Assembly (NCBI GenBank): GCA_038206725.1
Contig: JBBRAO010000003.1
Location: 75,041-139,040, forward strand
Origin: JBAXXL01 sp038206725
Lineage (GTDB): Bacteria > Bacteroidota > Ignavibacteria > Kapaibacteriales > UBA2268
Reading direction: 5' to 3'
DNA length: 64,000 nucleotides
The notes under the pieces are model-generated. The model was not told where the DNA came from, searched no databases, and worked only from the letters and a program-made list of their open reading frames with translations. Below, one piece after another: positions 25,175 to 33,955 of this stretch; within the stretch, counting starts at the first letter, position 1; every line of letters starts with the position of its first letter. The translations under genes were made by a program, and so were the position numbers.

Positions 25175-26797
25175 ATGCTAAACCAATATTATATACTTTT
25201 ACATATAATCAAAGAATTACGCGCATTGCTCGGCTTTACGGTCGTGGAATGTTTTACACAGGATAAAGATTCCGTCGAGATACTATTTTCAAACGGTTTG
25301 GATACGCAATATCTTCATTTCTCAGGCGATGGCATAAGTGATTCGGTTTTCTTGCGGCAGAATTTTGCCCGAGCGAAGCGAAACACAAGCGATGTTTTTT
25401 CCATCCTTTCGGATGAAATCCTACAGAATGTGAGCTTGATTAATAATGATAGAATCATAAAATTTGAGTTTATTCATACCAATATATTTGCCGTTCTTTT
25501 CGGGCGTGGCAGAAGCAATATTTATATCTGCAATAAGAACAATAAGATATTAGACACGCTAAAAGATAAAACCTTATATGTTGGTGAACAGACGACTTTT
25601 CCAAAACCCAACGTTAAAGATTTAGAAAGTTTTGCTCCAATAACAACTGTTAAAGCGGCACTATCGCGTTCAATTTATAAATTGACCGATAATTATGCGG
25701 ACGAAATAATCACGCGCTTGAATCTTAAGGATAAGATAAAACTATCGGAATTGGATTCATCGCAATTAAACGCTATCAAAACTGAATCTAACAAACTTGT
25801 GCAAGAACTCATAAATACAGACACATATTACATTTTATCCGATGATATGACCGCACTTTTATCCTTAATCCCTTTGAAAAAATTCCCTCAAATATTGGGA
25901 CAGTACAGTTCACTCAGCGAAGCGATTCAGCGGATGAGCTCAAGTATAAGTAAGCTGTCGGATTTTGGTCCCTTATATAAGCAATTGGAAATGCGGCTCG
26001 ATAAATTGGAGAAGAAACTTGTAAGAAAGAGTACCGATTTGGACGAAGCCGGTTATAATCAACGCGCGGAACTCTACGGTTTAATTGGCGCACTACTGTC
26101 TGGATATGAAAATCCGAAGCTAAAGGGGTTGGAAGAAATAGAGGTGGAGAATTATTCCGGTGAAAAACTTAATGTAAAGCTTAACCATCGGCTTACGATT
26201 ATTGAAAACAGCCAAAAATACTTTCTGAAGGCAAAAAAAACGAAAGAAGAATTGAAAGCGCGGTTGCGATTGCTTCCAAATTTGGATAGCGAACTTAAAC
26301 GATGCCGCGAAGCTCAAATTGAACTTAAAAATACGGTTGATATGAAACAGCTCGAAAAGCTCTATATGAAATTTGGGCACGAATTAGGAATTAATTTTCA
26401 GGATAATAAAATGGAAAGGGAAGATAAATTCAGGAAGTTTGAATTGGATGACGGTTTCGTCGCCTATGCCGGAAAAAACGCCGCTAATAACGACGAGCTG
26501 ACTATGAAGTTTGCAAAGCCGAACGATATGTGGTTTCACGCTCGTGGATCGAGTGGCAGTCACGTAGTGGTGCCTTTGAACAAAGACCAAAAGCTACCGA
26601 AGAAAATTTTGGAACAAGCCGCCGGTGTTGCGGCATATTATAGCGGAGCGAAAAATGCGAAATATACTCCGGTCGCCTACTGCCTAAAGAAATTCGTTCG
26701 TAAACCAAAGGGTTCCCATCCGGGTTCTGTTACAATTGCTCGGGAAACAGTAATTTTGGCTGAACCAAAGTTACCGGACAGCCGAATGGAAAAATAG
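25175..26797 (+). CDS. rqcH: NFACT family protein RqcH (ribosome quality control)
   Basis: This 540-residue protein binds stalled 50S subunits and, in bacteria, adds alanine tails to the blocked chain. An NFACT-N domain (from MLNQYYILLHIIKELR) is followed by a helix-hairpin-helix/coiled-coil region (about residues 250-415) and the NFACT-R domain with DMWFHARGSSGSHVVVPL and a GSHPGSVTIA... motif near the end. The Bacillus protein is about 570 residues, so this is complete. The frame is open from a TTG at 25133, but those codons lie within element B; the ATG at 25175 gives the conserved family N-terminus. The gene is bracketed by elements B and C. Confidence 0.88.
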   Translation: MLNQYYILLHIIKELRALLGFTVVECFTQDKDSVEILFSNGLDTQYLHFSGDGISDSVFLRQNFARAKRNTSDVFSILSDEILQNVSLINNDRIIKFEFIHTNIFAVLFGRGRSNIYICNKNNKILDTLKDKTLYVGEQTTFPKPNVKDLESFAPITTVKAALSRSIYKLTDNYADEIITRLNLKDKIKLSELDSSQLNAIKTESNKLVQELINTDTYYILSDDMTALLSLIPLKKFPQILGQYSSLSEAIQRMSSSISKLSDFGPLYKQLEMRLDKLEKKLVRKSTDLDEAGYNQRAELYGLIGALLSGYENPKLKGLEEIEVENYSGEKLNVKLNHRLTIIENSQKYFLKAKKTKEELKARLRLLPNLDSELKRCREAQIELKNTVDMKQLEKLYMKFGHELGINFQDNKMEREDKFRKFELDDGFVAYAGKNAANNDELTMKFAKPNDMWFHARGSSGSHVVVPLNKDQKLPKKILEQAAGVAAYYSGAKNAKYTPVAYCLKKFVRKPKGSHPGSVTIARETVILAEPKLPDSRMEK

Positions 26798-26822
26798 AGG
26801 CTATCTAAAAACTCAATTTTTA

Positions 26823-26960
26823 GGATGGGGTTGTCTCAAAACCCTGATTGTTAAATTTTAGAACAGACGTGGGCGTCTATTCTACTCGATTTATCAATAA
26901 CCTAGCAGAACATACGCCCTCGTATGTTTATTAAAGTTAGAGTTTTAAGACAGTCCCATT
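26823..26960. mobile_element. 138-bp element with terminal inverted repeats (element C)
   Basis: Ends GATGGGGTTGTCTCAAAACC and (reverse complement) AATGGGACTGTCTTAAAACT. Its interior is the reverse complement of element B with a small number of changes, including both hairpins. It ends two bases from the stop codon of the phosphohexomutase gene. A partial end (GAGGCTATCTAAAAACTC) also lies at 26797-26814. Confidence 0.75.
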
Positions 26961-26961
26961 T

Positions 26962-28311
26962 CTAAATGTATTTTGCGATTTCGTCAACTAATCTTTTTGC
27001 TTCTTCCATTGTTTCAGCTTCGGCAATGATGCGCAAAATCGGCTCAGTATTCGAAGCGCGAAGTTGCACCCAGCTATTTTCGAAATCAATTCTAATTCCG
27101 TCAATATCCGATATATTTGAGTCCTTGTAAATTTCACTCAATTTTGAAATGGTGCCCAACAAAGAACCTGTAAACGGTATTTTTGTTTTTAACATCGAAT
27201 AATTCGGTACGGTAAGATTGATTTTCGACAATGTGGTTTCGTATTTCGCTAATAATAACAATATCAGAGTCGTTCCTATAACTGAGTCTCTACCGTAATG
27301 GAATGCCGGAAGAATAACACCGCCCGAACCTTCGCCGCCAATGACCGCTTTTTTCTCTTTCATCAAATTGACCACATTGATTTCACCAACCGCTGAACGA
27401 TAAAAGCCGGCACCGAATTCTTTAGCCACATCTTCCACAGCTTTTGTGGTTGACAAATTTACACAAACGGTTTTTTCGAACTTTCCTTCGAATAAATCGA
27501 ACATTGCGAGAACCGATTTGGTTGTTAGCGTAACCGTACGTTCTTCGCCGATTAGAGAACCTTTCTCGTCCACCAGCACCAATCTATCGGCGTCGGGGTC
27601 CACTGCGATGCCTAAATTAGCGGAATGCAACACAACGGCTTTCTCGAGCTCGGTTAAATTTTCAGGAATTGGTTCGGGAGTATGCGGAAATACCCCACTC
27701 GAATCACAAAACAGACGGACAACATCGCAACCAAGAAACTCTAGCAATTCGGGAATAACAACTGAACCGGAAGCATTTACAGCATCAACCACAACTTTTA
27801 GCTTCATTGCGCGAACTTTGTCGAGCAAATCCTTTGGAAATAGATTTTGAATTAATTCCAAATGTAGTGTTGGCTTTTCAATATTTCGAACCTGGTTAAC
27901 GGCATTATTATTGGAGGTTAGGTCGTCTTCTAAGTGCGACCAAAGCAGTTCGTTCTCCTCTTTGTTGAAAAACACACCTAAATGATTGATAAACTTCAAA
28001 CCATTCCACTCAGATGGGTTATGTGAAGCTGTTATTGCGATTCCACCTGAGGCTTTCAGATGCTCTGTATAAAGTTGAACAAACGGAGTCGGTACAATAC
28101 CAAGATTGATTACTTTATAAGCGTTTTCCGCTAAAACAGAGCTAACGCATTGTTCAATCCATTTTCCGGAAGGTCTGCCGTCGTTTCCCAATATCACAGT
28201 ACCATTGGGTATGACTTTCGAAAAAGCGGTAACATATTTTGTAACTAATTCTGTGTTAAGTGAGTCGCTCAAAGTTGCTCTTAAACCTGAAATTGAACTA
28301 ATTATTGGCAT
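26962..28311 (-). CDS. glmM: phosphohexomutase (phosphoglucosamine/phosphomannomutase type)
   Basis: A 449-residue alpha-D-phosphohexomutase. It has the N-terminal ISGLRATLSDSL region, the active-site phosphoserine loop TASHNPSEWNGLKF, the metal-binding loop DPDADRLVLV, a sugar-binding loop GGEGSGGVILPAFHYGRDSV, and the phosphate-binding loop RASNTEPILRIIAEAE. Bacteroidota members with the SG(I/L)R start are usually annotated as GlmM, making glucosamine-1-phosphate for cell-wall UDP-GlcNAc. Substrate preference cannot be read from these motifs, so the symbol is tentative. It lies 9 bases after dnaB and is probably co-transcribed. Confidence 0.85.
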   Translation of the reverse strand: MPIISSISGLRATLSDSLNTELVTKYVTAFSKVIPNGTVILGNDGRPSGKWIEQCVSSVLAENAYKVINLGIVPTPFVQLYTEHLKASGGIAITASHNPSEWNGLKFINHLGVFFNKEENELLWSHLEDDLTSNNNAVNQVRNIEKPTLHLELIQNLFPKDLLDKVRAMKLKVVVDAVNASGSVVIPELLEFLGCDVVRLFCDSSGVFPHTPEPIPENLTELEKAVVLHSANLGIAVDPDADRLVLVDEKGSLIGEERTVTLTTKSVLAMFDLFEGKFEKTVCVNLSTTKAVEDVAKEFGAGFYRSAVGEINVVNLMKEKKAVIGGEGSGGVILPAFHYGRDSVIGTTLILLLLAKYETTLSKINLTVPNYSMLKTKIPFTGSLLGTISKLSEIYKDSNISDIDGIRIDFENSWVQLRASNTEPILRIIAEAETMEEAKRLVDEIAKYI

Positions 28312-28320
28312 ATTTTCTCA

Positions 28321-29763
28321 TTAAAATTTTGGGTCATCATTATAATCATCTAACTCGTCGTGCGAATTATTCCTTATTTGCGCGGCTATCTCGGGTGGAA
28401 CGTCGGTATGAACTAAATTTTCAAATCGCGCGTACTCTTTAATAAATCCTGCTTCTACTGTTCCGGTTGGACCGTTTCTTTGCTTACCGATTATAATTTC
28501 CGCCTTATTATCGCCGCCTTCGCCCATTTCGCCGTGTTTATAATAATCATTTCTATGTATAAACATAACCACGTCGGCATCTTGCTCAATAGACCCCGAT
28601 TCACGTAAGTCGGAAAGCAATGGTCGTTTTTCAGTTCTCGATTCCACACCACGGTTGAGCTGAGCTAAAGCTATAACCGGTATTTCCAGTTCCTTTGCCA
28701 ACTGCTTGAGTTGTTGTGATATCATCGATATTTCACGTTGACGGCTTTCGGCTTTGGGACCGGTAACAAATTGGAGGTAATCCACAAAAACCGCTTGGAT
28801 ATTGTGTTCGGCTTTTAATCGGCGGGATTTAGCGCGAATCTCGAGGACTGATAGAATAGAACTATCGTCAATAAAAAATTTCGAATTTGAAAGTCTATTC
28901 ATAGCCTCGACCATTTTTCCCTCTTCACTATGATTAATGAAACCACTACGAACTTTGCTAAGTTCAACACGAGCTTCCGCCGCTAATAAACGTTGAGCCA
29001 ACTGCGACGATGACATTTCGAGCGAGAAAAATGCTATAGGTTTGTCATATTCGACAGCCATATTTCGAGCGATGGACAAAGCTAGAGCTGTTTTACCCAT
29101 CGAGGGACGCGCGGCAATGATAATTAAATCCGAGTTTTGGAAACCCGCTGTCATTCTATCGAGTTGGAAAATACCGGTATTTAAACCTGTTATTCCGGAA
29201 CTGCCCGTTTCGCGAAGGTGTACCAGATTTTCAAATACTTTCTTGGATTCTTTTCCCAAAGTTGTTACTTTCTTGGAAATTCTTTTTTCGGCAATATCGA
29301 AAATCTCTGATTCGGCTTTATCAATTTGTTCAAATACATCGTTAGTCTCATCGAAACAGTTTGTAATTATAGAATTAGCTGTTTTGATTAGACTGCGTTT
29401 TAGATATTTTTCCATTATCAATCGGGCGTGATGCTCCACGTTAGCCGATGTGGAAATTTCTTGATTGATATCGAGCAAATAAGAACGTCCACCAACTGTT
29501 TCCAATTCCCCAGTTTTAATTAACTCGTCCGACAGAGTTAAAACATCGACAGGGATGCGGCGTTCAAACATCGAAACTATAACTTCGAATATTTTTTTAT
29601 TTGCCAAATTATAGAAGCATTCCGGCGTTAAAACCTCAATCACCTGCGGCACTGCTTCACGATCTATAAACATAGCGCCTAATACCGCTACTTCAGCTTC
29701 GGCTGAATATGGTGGCAGTTTGGTTGCCGATACAGATGTATAATATTTTGTATTCATTGTCAT
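28321..29763 (-). CDS. dnaB: replicative DNA helicase DnaB
   Basis: Hexameric helicase that unwinds DNA at the replication fork. The N-terminal domain (PPYSAEAEVAVLGAMFIDRE) and RecA-like C-terminal domain are both complete: Walker A AARPSMGKTALALSIA, Walker B VFVDYLQFVTG, and RESGSIEQDADVVMFIHR with the DnaB H4 region. No intein. I place the start at the ATG at 29763 (or 29757, two codons later). The open frame continues upstream to 29898, but that stretch lacks the family's N-terminus and is AT-rich, promoter-like sequence. Length is 480 residues, normal for the family. Confidence 0.95.
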   Translation of the reverse strand: MTMNTKYYTSVSATKLPPYSAEAEVAVLGAMFIDREAVPQVIEVLTPECFYNLANKKIFEVIVSMFERRIPVDVLTLSDELIKTGELETVGGRSYLLDINQEISTSANVEHHARLIMEKYLKRSLIKTANSIITNCFDETNDVFEQIDKAESEIFDIAEKRISKKVTTLGKESKKVFENLVHLRETGSSGITGLNTGIFQLDRMTAGFQNSDLIIIAARPSMGKTALALSIARNMAVEYDKPIAFFSLEMSSSQLAQRLLAAEARVELSKVRSGFINHSEEGKMVEAMNRLSNSKFFIDDSSILSVLEIRAKSRRLKAEHNIQAVFVDYLQFVTGPKAESRQREISMISQQLKQLAKELEIPVIALAQLNRGVESRTEKRPLLSDLRESGSIEQDADVVMFIHRNDYYKHGEMGEGGDNKAEIIIGKQRNGPTGTVEAGFIKEYARFENLVHTDVPPEIAAQIRNNSHDELDDYNDDPKF

Positions 29764-29972
29764 AATTATTCTTTTGATATTTTTAGAATGCAAAAATGTA
29801 GAATTTTTAGCTAATATATTCAGAAATTTATTAACTTTTTTTGAACATATTTGAGGGTTGCTCGTAATTTTTGCATCGAAATTTTGTTCTTTCAGCAATC
29901 CTAATATTTACCGCTTTATCGCTAGTTTGCCCTTTATCGGTGAAAAGATTTTATTAATTAGATTTTTTTTTC

Positions 29973-29980
29973 TACTTTTG
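29973..29980 (+). promoter_or_regulatory. -7 element TACTTTTG before the SDR gene
   Basis: Exact TAnnTTTG match 41 bases before the ATG at 30021, in the divergent region shared with dnaB. No clear TTTG upstream. Confidence 0.4.
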
Positions 29981-30020
29981 TAATTATAAATTGATTAAAA
30001 ACACTTTCACATTTAATAGA

Positions 30021-30923
30021 ATGAGTAAAAAGATACTGCTAATCGGCGGTGACGAAATTTTAGGCGAGAGCCTTAACGCGTATTTTACCAAAAATACGGA
30101 TAATGATTTGTATGTTGTTTGTTCGGATGAAAAATTCGAAGGCACCGGAAATTTGAATTATGCCGATATATTCGATAGGGAAAAGCTGAAAGATTTATGC
30201 TTCACATTAAAACCTGATTATGTTGTTAATGTTTGTGAAGCCAATAACATAGCTGAATGTGAGGAAGATAAGAAGAAAGCAAGTGATTTTAATTTGATTT
30301 TATCTCAAAATTTGGTTAGAATAGCCAATATAGTAGATGCGAAATATGTAGGGGTTTCCACCGATATGATTTTTGACGGCTCAGTGGGTTATTACAAAGA
30401 AGAAGCCCGTCCGGAGCCTGTGAATTATTATGGCAGAACCAAACACGCCGCTGAAAATATGATTAGAAGCGAGAACATTCCTTGGACGATTGTCAGAACC
30501 AGTATGCCTTTCGGATTTTCAAAATATGCAAAAAAAGATGATTTATTCGATATAGTAGAGCGATTACACCAAGGTGAAAAAGTTTTAGTGTCGGAACGCG
30601 TTACAAGGACACCGATATTTTCGGAAGATTTGGCGGAAGGCATCGCAAGAGTAATTGACACAGAAAAAACCGGTATATATAATATCGCCGGAAAAGATGT
30701 ATTCGATATGTACCATTTTGCCGCTTCCGTTGCCGAAATCTTTGGCTACGATAGGAATTTGGTGCAGAAATCGAATGAAATTAATGAGCTCATACCACAC
30801 AGATGCGGTTTGAACACTGCAAAAGCTATTCAAGAATTAGACTTAGTTATACCAAGCGCATTAAGCGCAATGGATTCCATTGCTTTTTTATATAAGCAAT
30901 ATAAAGTATTAGAAAATCAGTAG
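30021..30923 (+). CDS. extended SDR, dTDP-4-dehydrorhamnose reductase-like (RfbD fold)
   Basis: A 300-residue NAD(P)-dependent short-chain dehydrogenase of the extended class. The N-terminal KILLIGGDEILGESL is a degenerate GxxGxxG. The active site YYGRTKHAAE supplies the Tyr-x-x-x-Lys pair, and STDMIFDG is the RmlD-type Ser/Thr loop. RfbD reduces dTDP-4-keto-rhamnose in sugar nucleotide synthesis, but no other rhamnose genes are nearby, so the substrate is open. The ATG at 30021 is preferred over a TTG at 29991. tpiA follows after 8 bases. Confidence 0.8.
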   Translation: MSKKILLIGGDEILGESLNAYFTKNTDNDLYVVCSDEKFEGTGNLNYADIFDREKLKDLCFTLKPDYVVNVCEANNIAECEEDKKKASDFNLILSQNLVRIANIVDAKYVGVSTDMIFDGSVGYYKEEARPEPVNYYGRTKHAAENMIRSENIPWTIVRTSMPFGFSKYAKKDDLFDIVERLHQGEKVLVSERVTRTPIFSEDLAEGIARVIDTEKTGIYNIAGKDVFDMYHFAASVAEIFGYDRNLVQKSNEINELIPHRCGLNTAKAIQELDLVIPSALSAMDSIAFLYKQYKVLENQ

Positions 30924-30931
30924 AGATAAAT

Positions 30932-31705
30932 ATGAAAAAGTATTTAATAGCGGGAAATTGGAAAATGAATACGTTACCTGACGAAGCGGCTGAATTAGCG
31001 GCGGCAATTCGTAAAGGTATAGTTGGAATGGATTTGACCAGGGTCGGAGTTTTGCTTTGTCCACCCGCGATTAATTTACTTCCCGTAACCCACATTACAG
31101 ATCAGTCCGATATAAAAGTCGGCGCACAGAATTGTCATTTTGCCAAAAACGGTGCATATACCGGAGAAATCTCTTGCGATATGATTAGAAATGCCGGTGC
31201 TGAATATGTTATTATTGGTCATTCTGAACGTAGAATTTTATTTGGCGAAACAGATGAAATGATAAATAAGAAAATTCATTCCGCACTCGCCTCAGGGTTA
31301 AAAACTATTTTATGCGTTGGTGAAACTTTAGAACAGCGGAAGGACGACAGTACTTTACCAATAGTAATCGGACAATTGGACGCCGGTTTGGCGGGAGTTT
31401 CGGTTGAACAATCCGGTAATATAATAATTGCTTACGAACCGGTTTGGGCAATAGGAACTGGTGTTTCGGCAACTTCGGAACAAGCTGAGGAAGTGCATTC
31501 TCAAATCAGATCGGCTTTGCGTGTGATTTTCGGCAAAAAAGGTAATAATATGTTTTTATTATATGGTGGAAGTATGAACGCGCAAAATGCCGAAGAACTT
31601 TTAAGTCAACCAAACATATGGGGTGGGTTAATCGGCGGCGCTTCATTGAAATGTGAAGAATTTTTATCCATTATTAAAACTGCAGGCGAATTAACATTCA
31701 AATAA
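30932..31705 (+). CDS. tpiA: triosephosphate isomerase
   Basis: Interconverts dihydroxyacetone phosphate and glyceraldehyde 3-phosphate. All signature segments are present: GNWKMN (substrate Lys), GHSERR (catalytic His region), AYEPVWAIGTG (catalytic Glu and start of the mobile loop) and LYGGSMN (phosphate binding). At 257 residues it is the usual length. The last base of its stop codon is the first base of the pgsA start codon. It supplies the precursor for glycerol-3-phosphate, which links it to the lipid genes that follow. Confidence 0.98.
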   Translation: MKKYLIAGNWKMNTLPDEAAELAAAIRKGIVGMDLTRVGVLLCPPAINLLPVTHITDQSDIKVGAQNCHFAKNGAYTGEISCDMIRNAGAEYVIIGHSERRILFGETDEMINKKIHSALASGLKTILCVGETLEQRKDDSTLPIVIGQLDAGLAGVSVEQSGNIIIAYEPVWAIGTGVSATSEQAEEVHSQIRSALRVIFGKKGNNMFLLYGGSMNAQNAEELLSQPNIWGGLIGGASLKCEEFLSIIKTAGELTFK

Positions 31706-32286
31706 TGAAAAGTTTACCTAACATATTATCTTGGTCGAGAGTAATAATAGCACCCATATTTTTATTTCTATTTTTCGTGCATTCACAAGAAGCCAAATTA
31801 ATCGCAATCATACTATTCTTTATTGCGGCGGTTACGGATTTTTTGGATGGGTATGCCGCACGTAAATATGACGCTACATCGGAATGGGGAGCTTTTTTTG
31901 ACCCACTGGCTGACAAAGTCCTTACTTGCGCGGCATTTGTAGCGTTTGGTATCTTGGGTATTGCTCCAATTTGGGCTGTTTGTTTGATTATTTTACGCGA
32001 TATTTTAGCAACATATTTAAGGATATATAGCGATAAGAACAAGATTGAATTTAAAACGTCCTATGCGGCAAAATTTAAAACTTTTGTCCAGATGTTTTTC
32101 ATTAGTTTTATTCTCTGGATAATATTTATCGAAAATATGCAAATTTCAAAAGAAGTTACACAAATGTGCAGGATGATCGTTTATTCGACTTACATTAGAT
32201 ATACAGTTATAGCAATTGCAGGTTTAACAGTATGGACTTTAATTGACTATTTAAAAAAACCAACAATAAAAAAAAGCGAAGGTTGA
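31705..32286 (+). CDS. pgsA: CDP-diacylglycerol-glycerol-3-phosphate 3-phosphatidyltransferase
   Basis: An integral membrane enzyme of 193 residues. The CDP-alcohol phosphotransferase motif DGxxARxxxxxxxxGxxxDxxxD is visible as DGYAARKYDATSEWGAFFD followed by PLAD. It makes phosphatidylglycerophosphate from CDP-diacylglycerol and glycerol-3-phosphate. The next gene, pgpA, removes the phosphate to give phosphatidylglycerol, so the two steps are encoded side by side. Four to five membrane segments surround the motif. The gene overlaps tpiA by one base. Confidence 0.94.
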   Translation: MKSLPNILSWSRVIIAPIFLFLFFVHSQEAKLIAIILFFIAAVTDFLDGYAARKYDATSEWGAFFDPLADKVLTCAAFVAFGILGIAPIWAVCLIILRDILATYLRIYSDKNKIEFKTSYAAKFKTFVQMFFISFILWIIFIENMQISKEVTQMCRMIVYSTYIRYTVIAIAGLTVWTLIDYLKKPTIKKSEG

Positions 32287-32289
32287 TTA

Positions 32290-32796
32290 ATGACTTGGTC
32301 GTTAAAAAGAATTTGGGATGAACTGCTGACGACATTTTTGTTTGTCGGGAAGGTTAAATTTGCTCCCGGTACAATTGCCTCAATTATTCCATTAAGTGTT
32401 CTATTCATACCGATGCCGTTGCGATTATATGTTATCGGAATTACAGCGATAGTATTGTTTGTTGTCGCATTGCCGTCTATTCGTAGAATGGAGCTTATTC
32501 ACGGCGATGATGCTCCCCAAATTGTAATTGACGAAATTGTCGGTATGCTTTTGGTTTTATTCAGTCCCTACATTGTGTTTGGACCGATCTGGGCTTTAAT
32601 CGCTTTCGGTTTTTTCCGTATATTCGATATATTCAAGCCCTATCCAATACATTTGGCAAATAATAAAAAGGGTAGTTTTTGGGTTATGTTCGACGATGTT
32701 CTCGCCGCGATTTTTGCTTGGGTGGCGCTTCACTGTATATACCAGTTATCGAACATCTTCGGAATCTATTATTTAATCAAACATTTAGCAAGCTAA
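32290..32796 (+). CDS. pgpA: phosphatidylglycerophosphatase A
   Basis: A 168-residue membrane phosphatase of the PgpA family. Seen motifs: VGKVKFAPGTIASI near the N-terminus, PQIVIDEIVGMLL with the acidic catalytic residues, and FFRIFDIFKPYPI and DDVLAAIFAW toward the end. It completes phosphatidylglycerol synthesis after pgsA, 3 bases upstream. mnmA starts one base after its stop codon. Confidence 0.93.
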   Translation: MTWSLKRIWDELLTTFLFVGKVKFAPGTIASIIPLSVLFIPMPLRLYVIGITAIVLFVVALPSIRRMELIHGDDAPQIVIDEIVGMLLVLFSPYIVFGPIWALIAFGFFRIFDIFKPYPIHLANNKKGSFWVMFDDVLAAIFAWVALHCIYQLSNIFGIYYLIKHLAS

Positions 32797-32797
32797 T

Positions 32798-33856
32798 ATG
32801 AAAGCGGTAGTTTTGTTATCGGGCGGCGTGGATAGTTCTGTTGCTTTGGCTATGGTGAAGGAAATGGGATGGGATGCGGAAGCATATTACCTCAAGATAT
32901 GGCTCGAAGACGATATGGCGTTTATGGGTGATTGCCCGTGGGAAGCGGACCTGTATTATGCCCGCGAAGTTTGTAAAAAGCTCGACGTACCTCTAAAAAT
33001 AATAAATATGCAAAGGGAGTACTTCAACACTGTGGTTGAATATTCGATTACAGAATTGAAAGCCGGACGTACTCCAAGCCCCGACATAATGTGCAATAAA
33101 AATATCAAATTTGGACTGTTTTTCGATAAGCTCGAAACAACGTTCGATAAATGTGTGTCGGGGCACTATGCAAAATGTATTGAATCGGACGGGAAATTTC
33201 TACTTTATCAAGCGGAAGACAAATTCAAAGACCAAACATATTTCCTTACTTACCTCAATCAATCGCAATTATCGCGCATTTATTTCCCATTGGGTGATTA
33301 CCAAAAATCGCAAGTAAGGGAAAAAGCCGCCGCTTTCGATTTGCCTACGGCAGTCCGAAAAGACAGCCAAGGAATATGCTTTTTGGGCAAAATCAAATAT
33401 AACGATTTTGTAAAATTCCATCTGGGTGAAAAGAAAGGCAGAATTATAGAATTGGAATCGGGGAGAATATTGGGCGAGCATAACGGATTCTGGTTTCACA
33501 CGATAGGCCAGCGCCAGGGGTTGGGATTAAGTGGAGGACCGTGGTATGTTGTTCAAAAAGATATTGATGAAAATATAATATATGTTTCTCACAGCGAGGA
33601 TATATTAAATCTACCGAAGGATGAATATATTGTTTCCGATTTGAATTGGATTAACGAGCCGCCACAGAAATTGGATTTAACAACCAAATTGCGCCACGGA
33701 CCGAAAAAAATTAATTGCAAAATTGAGTTTATAGGAGACAATTTGGTTAAAGTGAAATTAAATCAAACAGACCAAGGGATATCTCCCGGTCAATTTTCAA
33801 TTTTCTATGACGATACGCTCTGCCTTGGTGGCGGAATAATCAGCGGAACGGTGTAG
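32798..33856 (+). CDS. mnmA: tRNA-specific 2-thiouridylase MnmA
   Basis: Thiolates U34 of tRNA-Lys, -Glu and -Gln. The PP-loop is LLSGGVDSSVALAM. The two active-site cysteines are in PDIMCNKNIKFG and SQGICFLGK. The CPWEADLYYAREVC segment is typical of the Bacteroidota MnmA subgroup. GRTPSP and HTIGQRQGLG are also present. Length 352 is normal. It is the last gene of the tpiA-pgsA-pgpA-mnmA unit; no clear terminator follows. Confidence 0.96.
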   Translation: MKAVVLLSGGVDSSVALAMVKEMGWDAEAYYLKIWLEDDMAFMGDCPWEADLYYAREVCKKLDVPLKIINMQREYFNTVVEYSITELKAGRTPSPDIMCNKNIKFGLFFDKLETTFDKCVSGHYAKCIESDGKFLLYQAEDKFKDQTYFLTYLNQSQLSRIYFPLGDYQKSQVREKAAAFDLPTAVRKDSQGICFLGKIKYNDFVKFHLGEKKGRIIELESGRILGEHNGFWFHTIGQRQGLGLSGGPWYVVQKDIDENIIYVSHSEDILNLPKDEYIVSDLNWINEPPQKLDLTTKLRHGPKKINCKIEFIGDNLVKVKLNQTDQGISPGQFSIFYDDTLCLGGGIISGTV

Positions 33857-33898
33857 AGTACCAAAGTGCATATTAAATCCAGTTATTTTCATTAATAA

Positions 33899-33930
33899 TT
33901 TGTTATTATAATATAATTATATTATTTTTG
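33899..33930 (+). promoter_or_regulatory. Bacteroidota-type promoter before the broken T9SS-cargo gene
   Basis: TTTG (33899-33902), 20 bases, TATTTTTG (33923-33930), 26 bases before the ATG. The promoter appears intact although the gene behind it is broken. Confidence 0.6.
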
Positions 33931-33955
33931 TATAAATTAAGCATTGAGATAAAGT

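Noticed and set aside
29764..29898. N-terminal extension of dnaB
   Set aside because: The extra 45 codons are AT-rich, not like any DnaB N-terminus, and lie where the promoter should be.
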